DNA of 43,867 nt from Acidimicrobiales bacterium (GTDB taxonomy: Bacteria; Actinomycetota; Acidimicrobiia; Acidimicrobiales; Iamiaceae): the NCBI GenBank assembly GCA_030447445.1, contig JAUJOW010000018.1, positions 1-43,867 of the forward strand, in the 5' to 3' direction. The translations under genes were made by a program, and so were the position numbers. This document shows positions 34,239 through 42,317 of this stretch, piece after piece. Below the pieces are notes generated by a model, which searched no databases, was not told where the DNA came from, and saw nothing but the letters and a program-made list of their open reading frames with translations. Each line of letters starts with the position of its first letter. Position 1 is the first letter of the stretch.

Positions 34239-35126
34239 ACCCGGACCAGGTCGCGGAGGGCGGCGAGCTTGGCGTCGCCGATGCCCCGCACGTCGAGGAG
34301 GTCGTCGACCGAGCGGAACGGACCCTGCTGCTCCCGGTGGTCGATGATGGCGGCGGCGGTGGCCGGCCCCACCCCGGGCAGCTCCTCGAGCTCCGCGGCG
34401 GTGGCGGTGTTCACGTCGACCAGGGCCTCGGGCCCGCCGGTGGCCGGCTCGCCGGCGGTGGTCGGGTCGCCGTCGCCGGGATCTCCTCCGGTCACCACGG
34501 ACCGCCTGGCCGGACGGGAGATCTCCTCCGGTCACCACGGGCGGCACCACCGCCTGGCCGACGCGGGGGACATAGACCCGCAGCCCGTCGGCGAGGGGCG
34601 CGGCCAGGTTCAGGCGGTCGCCGTCGGCGTCAGCGGCCAGCCCGCCGGCGGCGTCGACGACGTCGGCTACCCTGGCCTCGGCGGGAAGGCGGTAGAGGCC
34701 GGGGCGAGCAACGGCACCGGCGGCGTGCACCACCACCTCGGTCGGCCCGCCCCCACCGGCGACGTCGACGGCACCAGGACCGGTGCCAGCGGCGGTCCCC
34801 CCCGTCGGCGTGGTGGCCGCCCCCGGAACCGGCGCAGTGGCCGGTGGCACCGTCGGCAGCGAGGTCTCGACCGGTGGCGGCGGCGGGCGCAGCAACCAGA
34901 CCCCCACGGCCACGGCGATGCCGACGGCCACGAGCGCGCCGACGAGGCGACCGGGCGTCGGCGCGAACCGCTCGACCACGCCGCCGAGTCGCGGCCCGAG
35001 CGGGACCGGCGGGTCAGGGCGGCGAGGCCCCGCGTCCACCGGGTCGAACGGCGCTCCGACCGAGTCAGGGTCGGCGCCGGCGGGGGCCGGCGGGGTCGGG
35101 TGATGACGGGAGCTCGATGCAGACAC
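34235..35126 (-). CDS. comEA: ComEA DNA-binding competence protein, broken by a 40-base duplication
   Basis: Membrane-anchored DNA receptor for uptake. The N-terminal transmembrane span LVGALVAVGIAVAVGVWLL is followed by a Pro/Thr linker, an SLBB domain (TEVVVHAAGAVARPGLYRLP, then NLAAPLADGLRVYVPRVGQA) and a C-terminal helix-hairpin-helix domain (VDVNTATAAELEELPGVGPA, then FRSVDDLLDVRGIGDAKLAA). Between SLBB and HhH the frame shifts. A 21-base sequence is repeated 40 bases apart at 34480-34540, and removing one 40-base unit rejoins VVTGGD to PGDGDPTTAGEPATGG in frame, giving 283 residues. I chose the GTG with GGGAGG upstream; an earlier GTG at 35180 is an alternative. Without correction the frame runs into comEC and mimics a fusion. 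Confidence 0.85.
34480..34540. repeat. Imperfect 40-base tandem duplication inside comEA
   Basis: Bases 34480-34500 are repeated exactly at 34520-34540, and the sequence after each copy again shares ACCGCCTGGCCG with small differences. Forty is not a multiple of three, so the duplication breaks the comEA frame. It could be replication slippage or an assembly artefact. Confidence 0.85.
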
Positions 35127-35205
35127 GGGCCCTCCCGGGCGCGACGAAGCGGTGGGGAGGGGAAGGAAGGGTGCCGGCACCCGGCGACCGAGCCGTGCGA
35201 GCAGC

Positions 35206-35211
35206 AGTGTA
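35206..35211 (-). promoter_or_regulatory. Putative -10 element of the comEA-comEC unit
   Basis: TACACT on the minus strand, about 25 bases before the upstream GTG candidate and 80 before the one with a good ribosome-binding site. No -35 is evident. Confidence 0.3.
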
Positions 35212-35222
35212 GAGCGGAGTCG

Positions 35223-35534
35223 TCACGGTGAGCGCCCGCCGCCGCGGGCCAGCCACTCGGCCTCGATCTCGAAGGGGATCCGCCGGTAGGCGGCCCAGTG
35301 GGGGTAGCTGCGGAGCCGCCAGCGCAGGTACGGGCCGAGGTAGCGGACGCTGAATCCGATCAGCCCGTGGCGCCGCCACTGGGCGACGTGCTCGAGCTCG
35401 TGGCGAAGCAGGCGCTGGTCATCGGCGGCCCGGCGGCGGACGAGAACGAGGGACCCGAGGGTGGTGGCCGCCGCGCCGGGGGCCACGGGCCCGCCCACCC
35501 AGAGCCAGTAGCCGTCGCGCCGCTCGATGCCCAC
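35223..35534 (-). CDS. Small HExxH-motif protein (putative metallopeptidase-like)
   Basis: 103-residue protein from a GTG 14 bases after the thioredoxin-TPR stop. The N-terminal half reads as beta strands (GYWLWVGGPVAPGAAATTLG, SLVLVRRR). Then comes the zinc-protease-like motif H45-E46-L-E-H49 in LLRHELEHVAQWRRHGLIGF. About 40 residues later a glutamate cluster (IPFEIEAEW, E89/E91) could provide a third ligand. Between them lies an aromatic basic stretch (YLGPYLRWRLRSYPHWAAYR). This resembles the core of DUF4157-type sequences, but I cannot name a family with certainty. No signal peptide. A structural zinc protein without proteolysis is equally possible. Confidence 0.65.
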   Translation of the reverse strand: MGIERRDGYWLWVGGPVAPGAAATTLGSLVLVRRRAADDQRLLRHELEHVAQWRRHGLIGFSVRYLGPYLRWRLRSYPHWAAYRRIPFEIEAEWLARGGGRSP

Positions 35535-35548
35535 CCCGGGCTGCCCCG

Positions 35549-36283
35549 TCAGAACAACCGGGCGGTGAGGGCCTTGCGGTAACGGGGGGTGCGGGGGTCG
35601 CCGGGGCCGAGCAGCTCGAGCACGTCGAGAAACTCGCGGCGAGCGTCCTCGTCGTCCTTCACCCGGTCGAGGAGGGCGTCCAGCCGGGTGTCGACGTCGT
35701 CGCCGAGGGCGTCGTCGCCGGTGCGGGCCAGGGCCGCCACCCGGCGGGTCTCGGCCGACTCGGGGATCCGCCCGAGCAGGCGGATTGCCTCCTCGGTGGC
35801 TCCCGAGCCCACCAGCAGCTCGGCCAGGGCGACGGTGGCAGCGGCGTGGCCGGGGTCGAGCTCGAGCGCCCGGCGCAGCGAGGCCTGGTCGCCGGCCTCG
35901 ACGAGCGCAGCCAGCTCGAGCTCGGCCTCCGAGGGCAGGAGGCGGGCGACGAAGGCCTCGACCGCAGCCGCGCCCTGGGCTCCGACGAAGCCGTCGACCA
36001 CCTTCCCGTCCCGCAGCGCGTAGACGGCCGGGATCCCCTGCACTTGGAAGGAAGCCGAGACCTGGGGGTTCTCGTCGACGTTGACCTTGGCCAGGACCAC
36101 CCGTCCCTCGGTGGCGCCCACGGCCGCCTCCAGCAGCGGGCCGAGCTGGCGGCACGGCCCGCACCAGGGGGCCCAGAGGTCGACCACGACGGGCGTGGTC
36201 TCCGACCGGCGGACGACCTCGTCCTCGAAGGTGGCGTCGGTGACGTCGACGACGGCGGTTGTGGTGGAGGGATCAACGCTCAT
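35549..36283 (-). CDS. Thioredoxin-TPR co-chaperone (CnoX/YbbN-like)
   Basis: 244 residues. The N-terminal thioredoxin domain (1-115) retains the redox motif WAPWCGPCRQLGPLLEAAVG and the cis-proline in VQGIPAVYALRDGKVVDGF. The C-terminal half is helical with TPR-like repeats (ASLRRALELDPGHAAATVAL, DDEDARREFLDVLELLGPGD and a final RYRKALTARLF). This is the architecture of CnoX/YbbN, which holds unfolding substrates under oxidative stress. E. coli YbbN has SXXC, whereas this protein keeps CGPC and so could be redox-active. It is divergent from the phosphotransferase gene and precedes the HExxH gene in the same orientation. Confidence 0.9.
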   Translation of the reverse strand: MSVDPSTTTAVVDVTDATFEDEVVRRSETTPVVVDLWAPWCGPCRQLGPLLEAAVGATEGRVVLAKVNVDENPQVSASFQVQGIPAVYALRDGKVVDGFVGAQGAAAVEAFVARLLPSEAELELAALVEAGDQASLRRALELDPGHAAATVALAELLVGSGATEEAIRLLGRIPESAETRRVAALARTGDDALGDDVDTRLDALLDRVKDDEDARREFLDVLELLGPGDPRTPRYRKALTARLF

Positions 36284-36289
36284 GGGGCC

Positions 36290-36295
36290 AGTCTG
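36290..36295 (-). promoter_or_regulatory. Putative -10 element of the thioredoxin-TPR gene
   Basis: CAGACT on the minus strand, six bases before ATGAGCG and within GCCAGACTGGC, the same layout as at the TM2 gene. Confidence 0.3.
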
Positions 36296-36305
36296 GCAGC
36301 GGGGC

Positions 36306-36311
36306 TACGTT
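36306..36311 (+). promoter_or_regulatory. Putative -10 element of the phosphotransferase gene
   Basis: TACGTT followed by eight bases and the ATG, in a 36-base divergent gap. Predicts a leaderless mRNA. Confidence 0.35.
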
Positions 36312-36319
36312 GGCGGCAC

Positions 36320-37357
36320 ATGGAGACCCGACCGGTCGAGGGCGTGGATGTCACCGGGGTCACCGGCTGGTTCACCGAGCACGTCCCTGGCGTGGTGCCC
36401 CCGCTGTCGTTCGACCTCATCGCCGGCGGCCACTCCAACCTGACCTACCGGGTGTCCGATACCGCCGGTGGAGCGTGGGTGTTGCGCCGGCCACCGCTCG
36501 GCCAGGTCCTGGCCACCGCCCACGACATGGGCCGGGAGCACCGGATCATCTCCGCCCTCGGAGCCACCGACGTGCCCGTTCCTCCCGCCGTCGGGCTGTG
36601 CACCGACGGGGCCGTGAGCGGCGCCCCCTTCTACGTGATGGGCTTCGTGGACGGCCATGTCGTGCGGGAGGCCGCTGCTGCCGCCGCCTTCGGCCCTGCG
36701 GAGCGGCGCCGGGCCAGCCACTCGATCGTCGACGTGCTGGCCCGCATCCATGCCGTGGACCCCGACCCCGTCGGCCTGGGCGACCTGGGCCGCAAGGAGG
36801 GCTACATCTCCCGCCAACTCAAGCGCTGGTACGGGCAGTGGGAGCAGTCGAAGACCCGCGAGCTGCCCGACGTCGACGCCGTCCACGACCGGCTCCTGGC
36901 CTCGATACCCGACCAGGGCCGGGCCACGATCGTCCACGGCGACTATCGGCTCGACAACTGCATGATCGACGACGGCGGTGAGGTGATCGCCGTGCTCGAC
37001 TGGGAGATCTGCACCCTCGGCGACCCCCTCGCCGACGTGGGCTTGCTGATGGTGTACTGGGCCGAGCCCGGCGACGACCGCTCCGCCCTGCCGGGCGCGG
37101 CCACGAGCGAGCCCGGTTTCTCGTCTCGAGCGGAGCTGCTCGACCGCTACGCCGAGGCCTCGGGCCGCGACCTCGCGCTCATCGACTTCTACGTCGCCTT
37201 CGGGTACTGGAAGCTGGCCTGCATCCTCGAAGGCGTCTACGCCCGCTACCTGGGCGGCTCGATGGGAGCGGCCAGCTCGGGCTTCGAGGGGTTCGCCGAC
37301 CAGGTCGAACAGCTCGCCGCCGCCGCCCGCGACGCCGCCGATCGGTTCTCCTCATGA
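36320..37357 (+). CDS. Phosphotransferase (aminoglycoside phosphotransferase-fold) family protein
   Basis: 345-residue kinase-fold protein. SFDLIAGGHSNLTYRVSDTA is the nucleotide-binding loop; YVMGFVDGHVVRE is the hinge. The catalytic loop is IVHGDYRLDNCMIDD and the metal-binding motif is VLDWEICTLGDPLADVGLLM. This matches the group related to the N-terminal domain of mammalian ACAD10/11, which phosphorylates 4-hydroxyacyl-CoA and is common in actinobacterial fatty-acid catabolism. No acyl-CoA dehydrogenase gene is adjacent in the window. The start at this ATG is supported by the -10 hexamer just upstream. Confidence 0.88.
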   Translation: METRPVEGVDVTGVTGWFTEHVPGVVPPLSFDLIAGGHSNLTYRVSDTAGGAWVLRRPPLGQVLATAHDMGREHRIISALGATDVPVPPAVGLCTDGAVSGAPFYVMGFVDGHVVREAAAAAAFGPAERRRASHSIVDVLARIHAVDPDPVGLGDLGRKEGYISRQLKRWYGQWEQSKTRELPDVDAVHDRLLASIPDQGRATIVHGDYRLDNCMIDDGGEVIAVLDWEICTLGDPLADVGLLMVYWAEPGDDRSALPGAATSEPGFSSRAELLDRYAEASGRDLALIDFYVAFGYWKLACILEGVYARYLGGSMGAASSGFEGFADQVEQLAAAARDAADRFSS

Positions 37358-37376
37358 GCGGTTCTGGTGTGCACCG

Positions 37377-38234
37377 ATGACGGCGCCGTATGAGCTGCAC
37401 CAGGAGCCCCAGCTCGACGCCCCCATCCTCGTCACCGCGCTCGAGGGCTGGATCGATGCGGGGTACGCCGCCGCCAACGCCATGACCACGGTCCTGGGCG
37501 GGATCGAATCGCAGCCCGTCGCCACCTTCGACGCCGACGAGCTGCTCGACCACCGGGCCCGCCGCCCGATCCTCCACCTGGTCGACGGGGTGAACACCCG
37601 CCTGTCGTGGCCTGGCATCGAGCTGCGGGTGGCCAGCGACCTCGACGACCGAGACGTGCTGTTGCTGGTCGGCGCCGAGCCCGACCACTCCTGGCGAGCC
37701 TTCGGCCGGGCCGTCATCGACCTGGCCGGTCGGCTCGGGGTGCGGATGATCACGGGTCTCGGCGCCTACCCGGCGGCGGTCCCCCACACCCGCCCGACGT
37801 TGCTCTCCTGCACGGCCAACAGCGAGGAGCTGGCCCGGCGGTGGCCGTTCCTGCGGGGGTCGCTCGACGTGCCCGCCGGGGTGCAGGCCGCCATCGAGCG
37901 GTTCGCCGCCGACACCGACCTGCCCGCCATCGGCCTGTGGGCCCAGGTGCCCCACTACACGTCGGGCATGGCCTACCCGGCGGCCAGCCTGGCCCTGCTC
38001 GAGGGACTGACCACCGTCGGCGGCCTGTCGCTGCCGACCGGTGAGCTCGACGAGGAGGCCCGAGACGCCCGCCGCCGCCTCGACGAGATCATCTCAGGCA
38101 ACACCGAGCACGCCGAGATGGTCCAGGCCCTCGAGCGCGAGGCCGACTCCACGGCGGGCACCACCGAGCTTCCCTCCGGCGACGAGCTGGCCGCGGAGCT
38201 GGAGCGGTTCCTGCGGGACCACGGCGACAGTTAG
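37377..38234 (+). CDS. PAC2 family protein
   Basis: 285 residues related to proteasome assembly chaperone 2 and its bacterial homologues (such as Rv2125). Signatures: APILVTALEGWIDAGYAAAN, VATFDADELLDHRARRPILH, LLLVGAEPDHSWRAFGRAVI, GVRMITGLGAYPAAVPHTRP and LWAQVPHYTSGMAYPAASLA. The acidic helical C-terminus (RRLDEIISGNTEHAEMVQAL) is typical of the actinobacterial forms. In actinobacteria the function is not established; no proteasome genes are in the window. It ends at a TAG that lies in the same reading frame as the next gene. Confidence 0.88.
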   Translation: MTAPYELHQEPQLDAPILVTALEGWIDAGYAAANAMTTVLGGIESQPVATFDADELLDHRARRPILHLVDGVNTRLSWPGIELRVASDLDDRDVLLLVGAEPDHSWRAFGRAVIDLAGRLGVRMITGLGAYPAAVPHTRPTLLSCTANSEELARRWPFLRGSLDVPAGVQAAIERFAADTDLPAIGLWAQVPHYTSGMAYPAASLALLEGLTTVGGLSLPTGELDEEARDARRRLDEIISGNTEHAEMVQALEREADSTAGTTELPSGDELAAELERFLRDHGDS

Positions 38235-38243
38235 CGTCCCGCC

Positions 38244-39254
38244 CTGCTCGTCGACGGTGGCCTCGGATCGGACCTGACCCGGGCCGGCGCCGCCGCCGCC
38301 GAGGCCGAGGAGGCCGGCTACGACGGCGTCTGGTCGGCCGAGACCGACCACGACCCGTTCTTCCCGCTGCTGCTCGGCGCGTCGGCCACCGAACGGTTGG
38401 AACTTGGCACGGGGATCGCCGTCGCCTTCGCCCGCAACCCGATGACCCTGGCCCAGGTCGCCTATGACCTCCAGGCCTTCTCCGGCGGACGGTTCATGCT
38501 CGGGCTCGGATCGCAGATCCGGGCCCACATCACCAGGCGGTTCAGCATGCCCTGGGACCACCCGGCGCCCCGGATGCGCGAGCTCGTCCTCGCCATCCGG
38601 GCCATCTGGGCCTGCTGGGAGGAGGGCACGAAGCTCGACTTCCGGGGCGACTTCTACACCCACACGCTCATGACCCCCTTCTTCGACCCGGGGCCCAACC
38701 CGCACGGCACCGCCCGCATCTTCCTGGCCGGGGTGGGGGCCAGGATGACCGAGGTGGCCGGGGAGGTGGCCGACGGGTTCCTCTGTCACGGCTTCACCAC
38801 CGAGTCCTACCTGCGGGAGGTGACGCTGCCCGCGCTCGAGCGGGGGCTGGCCACGAGCGGGCGCACCCGGGCCGCCCTGCAGCTCTCCTTCCCGGCGTTC
38901 GTGGTGACCGGCACCAGCGAGGAGGAGATGGAGGCCGCGGGCAGGAGCACACGGGAGCAGATCGCCTTCTACGGATCCACGCCGGCCTACGTGGGTGTGC
39001 TCGAGCACCACGGCTGGGGCGAGGCCCACTCCCAGCTCAACGCCCTGTCCAAGCAGGGGCGGTGGAAGGAGATGGGCGGGCTGATCGACGACGAGATGCT
39101 CCACACGTTCGCCGTGGTCGCCGAGCCCGAGCAACTCGCCGCCGGGCTCGAGCAGCGCTTCGGGGACGTGGTCGACCGGATCAGCTTCTACGCCCCCTTC
39201 CGGTCCGACCCGGCCCGCTGGCAGGCGGTCATGGAGCAGCTCCACGCCGCGTAG
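38244..39254 (+). CDS. LLM-class F420-dependent oxidoreductase (TIGR03617-like), non-canonical start
   Basis: Luciferase-like oxidoreductase of about 336 residues. LLVDGGLGSDLTRAGAAAAE is the expected N-terminus. It is followed by AGYDGVWSAETDHDPFFPLL, LELGTGIAVAFARNPMTLAQ, GRFMLGLGSQIRAHITRRFS, and the C-terminal RISFYAPF. The frame has no ATG, GTG or TTG between the PAC2 TAG and codon 52. The CTG at 38244 is exactly where homologues have their initiator. Either CTG is the start, or the base is wrong, or the enzyme is made by readthrough of the PAC2 stop, which is in frame ten bases before. The last 26 bases overlap vapC on the other strand. Substrate unknown. Confidence 0.85.
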   Translation: MLVDGGLGSDLTRAGAAAAEAEEAGYDGVWSAETDHDPFFPLLLGASATERLELGTGIAVAFARNPMTLAQVAYDLQAFSGGRFMLGLGSQIRAHITRRFSMPWDHPAPRMRELVLAIRAIWACWEEGTKLDFRGDFYTHTLMTPFFDPGPNPHGTARIFLAGVGARMTEVAGEVADGFLCHGFTTESYLREVTLPALERGLATSGRTRAALQLSFPAFVVTGTSEEEMEAAGRSTREQIAFYGSTPAYVGVLEHHGWGEAHSQLNALSKQGRWKEMGGLIDDEMLHTFAVVAEPEQLAAGLEQRFGDVVDRISFYAPFRSDPARWQAVMEQLHAA

Positions 39255-39693
39255 CGGGCAGGTCGGCGACGAGATCGCTCGGTCGGCGCCCGAGCCCGGC
39301 CCGCAGCAGCTCTCCCTCGAGCGTGGCCAGCTCCGCGTCGCGGCGGCGGGCGACAGCGGCGTAGGAGGCGTCGTAGAGCGTCAGCCCGTGCGCCTCGGCG
39401 AGCGCTGCTGCCTCGCCGAGGTCCTCGCTGGTGGCGGTGATCCTCGGGCAGATCTCGTCCAGCGCGCTGATCACGGCGGCGACGCTCTCGGCCGAGACAC
39501 CGAGCCGCCCGCGCAAGAGCGCGTTGCCGACCTCGTAGGGGGTCAGGTCGAGCAGGCGCAGGGCGACGGTGCGCTCGCGGTGGCCGGCGAGCAGGGCGCG
39601 GGCGGGCCCGACCTCTTCCTCGCCCTCGGCATGGAACCACTTGAGGGCAACGTTGGCGTCGCTAACGACGTCGATCGCCGGTGTCGCGGGCAT
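39229..39693 (-). CDS. vapC: PIN-domain toxin (VapC-like)
   Basis: 154-residue PIN-domain ribonuclease, the probable toxin of a type II module. Conserved acidic positions: the first Asp in VVSDANVALKWFHAEGE, the Glu in LTPYEVGNALLRGRL, and the Asp in GLTLYDASYAAVARRRDAEL. The fourth position, usually T-x-D, reads T-L-E. PIN toxins cleave tRNAs or other RNAs; the target cannot be predicted. Its ATG lies inside the 3' end of the antitoxin gene, a 32-base overlap that implies coupled translation. The 3' end overlaps the convergent LLM gene by 26 bases. A separate promoter is not evident. Confidence 0.85.
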   Translation of the reverse strand: MPATPAIDVVSDANVALKWFHAEGEEEVGPARALLAGHRERTVALRLLDLTPYEVGNALLRGRLGVSAESVAAVISALDEICPRITATSEDLGEAAALAEAHGLTLYDASYAAVARRRDAELATLEGELLRAGLGRRPSDLVADLPATRRGAAP

Positions 39694-39916
39694 CGCGCTC
39701 TCGTCGGATGTGCTCGGCGGACTCGAAGGCGCCGACGCCCGCCAGTGCCGCCCGGCCGCGCTCGAGCGCGGCGTCGAGCGTCGCTGGGTCGGGCCAGCCG
39801 AGCTCTCGCTGGGCGGCCTGTTGGATGAAGCCGCTGCGGGTGGAGCCGCGACGCTTGGCCTCGCGGTCGACGCGTTCGAGGAGCTCGTCGGGCATCGAGA
39901 TCAACACCTTGGCCAC
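39662..39916 (-). CDS. vapB: Ribbon-helix-helix antitoxin (VapB-like)
   Basis: 84 residues from a GTG (MAKVLISMPDELLERVDREA, then KRRGSTRSGFIQQAAQREL). The first 45 residues are a CopG/Arc-type ribbon-helix-helix DNA-binding domain; the remainder is charged and presumably wraps the toxin. The larger open frame upstream is a shadow of the GNAT gene. A perfect inverted repeat lies nine bases upstream of the start and is a natural operator for autoregulation. The gene begins 14 bases after the GNAT stop. Confidence 0.83.
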   Translation of the reverse strand: MAKVLISMPDELLERVDREAKRRGSTRSGFIQQAAQRELGWPDPATLDAALERGRAALAGVGAFESAEHIRRERDARDTGDRRR

Positions 39917-39925
39917 GACCGCAGT

Positions 39926-39940
39926 ATATCTCATAGATAT
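39926..39940. promoter_or_regulatory. Inverted repeat, probable antitoxin operator
   Basis: ATATCT-CAT-AGATAT is a perfect 6+3+6 palindrome and one of the most AT-rich patches in the window. It lies immediately upstream of vapB and covers the stop codon of the GNAT gene. Ribbon-helix-helix antitoxins bind such short palindromes at their own promoters. Confidence 0.6.
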
Positions 39941-40572
39941 CGCTCCCCCTCGAGGAAGCGGGAGCGCGCCATGCGGTAGAGGACGAAGCGGCGCAGGTGG
40001 GGGGCGTCGGCGCCGATGGTCGGGTGGTCGAAGTCGTCGGCGCGGTCGTGGGTCATGCCGATGGCCTCCATCACCCGTCGGGACCGAACGTTGCCCGGTG
40101 TCGTGAAGGACACGATCTCGCCCAACCGCTCCCCCACCTCCCGACCGGCGACGGCCCGGGTCACGAACCGGTCGTCGACCCGGAGGATCTCGTCGAACCC
40201 GAACCGCAGGGCGGCGAGGGCGCCCTCGGTGGCGTAGCCCCGACCCCACGCCTCCCTGGCCAGGCGCCAGCCGACCTCGACCGCCGGCGTGAACGGCCCC
40301 TCCCAGGTCGGCACTGAGAGCCCCATGAAGCCGACGAAGGGCGCCTCGCCCACCACCTCCACCGCCCACAGGCCGAACCCCCGCTCGGCGAAGTGCCGTT
40401 GGATGTGGGCGACATGGCCGTCGGACTGATCCCGGGTCAGCGGCGCCGGGAAGTGGGCCATGACCACCGGGTCGGCGTTCAGGTCGGCGTAGGGGGCCCG
40501 GTCCTCGTCCCGCCACGCCCGCAGCAACAGCCGCTCGGTGCGGATGAGGGGGACGTCAGGTCGATCGGCCAA
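39931..40572 (-). CDS. GNAT family N-acetyltransferase
   Basis: 213 residues from a TTG (MADRPDVPLIRTERLLLRAW), four bases after the acyl-AMP ligase stop. It belongs to the RimJ/RimL-like acetyltransferase_3 group: IRTERLLLRAWRDEDRAPYA, then FGLWAVEVVGEAPFVGFMGL, and the acetyl-CoA loop WGRGYATEGALAALRFGFDE. The final part has EIVSFTTPGNVRSRRVMEAI and GMTHDRADDFDHP. Such enzymes acetylate protein N-termini or small molecules; the substrate is unknown. Its stop lies inside the vapB operator. Confidence 0.88.
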   Translation of the reverse strand: MADRPDVPLIRTERLLLRAWRDEDRAPYADLNADPVVMAHFPAPLTRDQSDGHVAHIQRHFAERGFGLWAVEVVGEAPFVGFMGLSVPTWEGPFTPAVEVGWRLAREAWGRGYATEGALAALRFGFDEILRVDDRFVTRAVAGREVGERLGEIVSFTTPGNVRSRRVMEAIGMTHDRADDFDHPTIGADAPHLRRFVLYRMARSRFLEGERYL

Positions 40573-40576
40573 CCGG

Positions 40577-42211
40577 CTAGACGGGTTGGAGCCCCTCGTC
40601 GAGGTAGCGGGCCCGGCACAGCGACCGCTGCAGCTTGCCGGAGCTGGTCTTGGGGAGGCTGCCGGGAGCGACGAGGACGACGTCTCCGGCGGCGAGCCCG
40701 ACGCTGTCACGCACCCGCTCGGCCACCTGGGCCCGCACCGGGGCAGGGTCGTCGGCCTTGGACTCGGCCACCACGACGATGGCCTCCTGGCCCCGCCGGC
40801 CGTCGACCCCGAAGGCGATGACGTTGCCGGCCCGCACACCGTCGACCTTGGCCACCGCCCGCTCGACGTCCTGGGGGTAGACGTTGCGCCCGGCGACGAT
40901 GATCACGTCCTTGATCCGCCCGCACACGACCAGCTCGCCGTCGACCGTGTAGGCGAGGTCGCCGGTGCGCAGCCACCCGTCGTGGAAGGCGGCGGCGGTG
41001 GCGTCGGGACGGTCGTAGTAGCCGGTGGTCACCGAGGTGCCCCGGATCTCGAGCTCGCCCACCTCGCGCTCGTGGCGGAGGGTGCCCGACTCGGGGTCCA
41101 CCACCCGGATCTCCAGGCCGGGGACGGGACGGCCGAGCAGGGCCAACCGGCGGGCGCCCGGAGCGGTGAGATCGACGGCGGCGGCGTAGCGCTCGGTCTC
41201 CAGCACCCGCCGATCGACCACGTCGGTCCGCAACCCGCTCATCGGTTCGGGGAAGGTGCCGGCGATGGTCACCTCGGCCATGCCGAAGGCGGGGAAGACC
41301 GCACCGGGGCGCAGCCCGTGGCGCGCCCCCGCCGCCACCAGGGCCTCGACGCTCTCGGGGTCGACCGGCTCGGCACCGTTGAGCGCCACCCGTAGCCGGG
41401 AGAGGTCGAGACCGTCCATGCGTCGCATGGCCCGGGCGGCCAGGGCCCACGCGAAGTTGGGTCCGGCCGTGGCCGTGGCCCGGTGGTCGGAGAGCCACTC
41501 CACCCACCTCGAGGGTGAGGCCATGAAGTCCTGTGGCGAGGCCAGCACCAGGTCGGCGCCGGTGGTCATGGGCAGGGTCAGCGTCCCGACGAGACCCATG
41601 TCGTGGTAGAGGGGCAGCCAGGAGACGATCACGTCGTCTTCGGGATCGAAGGCGGTGGCGGTGATGATGGCGTCGAGGTTGGCGCCGACGGTGCGATGGG
41701 GGATCATCACGCCCTTCGGGTCCGCCGTCGAGCCGCTCGTGAACTGGAGGATGGCCAGGCTCTCGGGGTCGATGGCCGGCTCGGCGAACGGGCCGCTCGT
41801 ACCCAGCCCGTCGAGGCCCACCACCGGGGGGTCATAGGGGCGGGGCTCGTAGAAGGGGGCCAGATCGGGGTCGATCAACAGCAGGGCGGCGTGGGCGCTG
41901 CCGACCCGTCGGCGGGTCTGGTCGACGAACTCCTCGATCGACGACATCCGCATGGGGAGCGGGAGCACGACGGCGGTGGCGCCGGCCAGCCAGGTGGCCT
42001 GGATGGCCGTGACCAGCGGCCGGGTGGTGGGTCCGAGGAGGCCGACGTGGGCGCCGGGACCGATGTCGCGGGCCTGCAACCCGGCGGCCATGCGGCGGGC
42101 GTCGGCGTGGAGCTCGGCCCAGGAGACGGACTGGGGGGCGCCGGCGCCGACGAAGGTGATGTGGCCGCCGCGAGCGGTGGCCTGCTCGATGCGGGAGGGG
42201 AGGGTGGTCAC
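40577..42211 (-). CDS. Fatty acyl-AMP ligase / acyl-CoA synthetase family protein
   Basis: 544-residue ANL-superfamily adenylating enzyme from a GTG. The AMP-binding P-loop is [40 protein letters not shown] is typical of fatty acyl-AMP ligases (FAAL), and [14 protein letters not shown] and [20 protein letters not shown] follow. The hinge [20 protein letters not shown] and the catalytic lysine in [15 protein letters not shown] complete the C-terminal domain. FAALs usually pass acyl adenylates to polyketide synthases or carrier proteins, but none is adjacent, so a CoA ligase role remains possible. It is divergent from leuS. Confidence 0.88.
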   Translation of the reverse strand: MTTLPSRIEQATARGGHITFVGAGAPQSVSWAELHADARRMAAGLQARDIGPGAHVGLLGPTTRPLVTAIQATWLAGATAVVLPLPMRMSSIEEFVDQTRRRVGSAHAALLLIDPDLAPFYEPRPYDPPVVGLDGLGTSGPFAEPAIDPESLAILQFTSGSTADPKGVMIPHRTVGANLDAIITATAFDPEDDVIVSWLPLYHDMGLVGTLTLPMTTGADLVLASPQDFMASPSRWVEWLSDHRATATAGPNFAWALAARAMRRMDGLDLSRLRVALNGAEPVDPESVEALVAAGARHGLRPGAVFPAFGMAEVTIAGTFPEPMSGLRTDVVDRRVLETERYAAAVDLTAPGARRLALLGRPVPGLEIRVVDPESGTLRHEREVGELEIRGTSVTTGYYDRPDATAAAFHDGWLRTGDLAYTVDGELVVCGRIKDVIIVAGRNVYPQDVERAVAKVDGVRAGNVIAFGVDGRRGQEAIVVVAESKADDPAPVRAQVAERVRDSVGLAAGDVVLVAPGSLPKTSSGKLQRSLCRARYLDEGLQPV

Positions 42212-42303
42212 GCTCGTTGGACTACCCCGGCTCCGGGCCGGTTACGGCTTCTCGGGGTTCTTTCTCGTGAACAACCACTGTCGTGGCTCTGTCGGTCGCC
42301 AAG

Positions 42304-42309
42304 TACCGT
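42304..42309 (+). promoter_or_regulatory. Putative -10 element of leuS
   Basis: TACCGT followed by eight bases and the ATG, the same hexamer and spacing as upstream of the LLM gene at 6514. I see no T-box or other leader element, which agrees with a leaderless mRNA. Confidence 0.35.
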
Positions 42310-42317
42310 GCCGTGCG

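Noticed and set aside
32295..35180. A single 961-residue ComEA-ComEC fusion protein
   Set aside because: The middle part is out of frame relative to the real HhH domain of ComEA. The continuity results from a 40-base duplication that shifts the frame.
42212..42317. A T-box or other amino-acid riboswitch before leuS
   Set aside because: The gap is only about 100 bases, lacks a T-box core and a terminator, and has a -10 hexamer right before the start codon.
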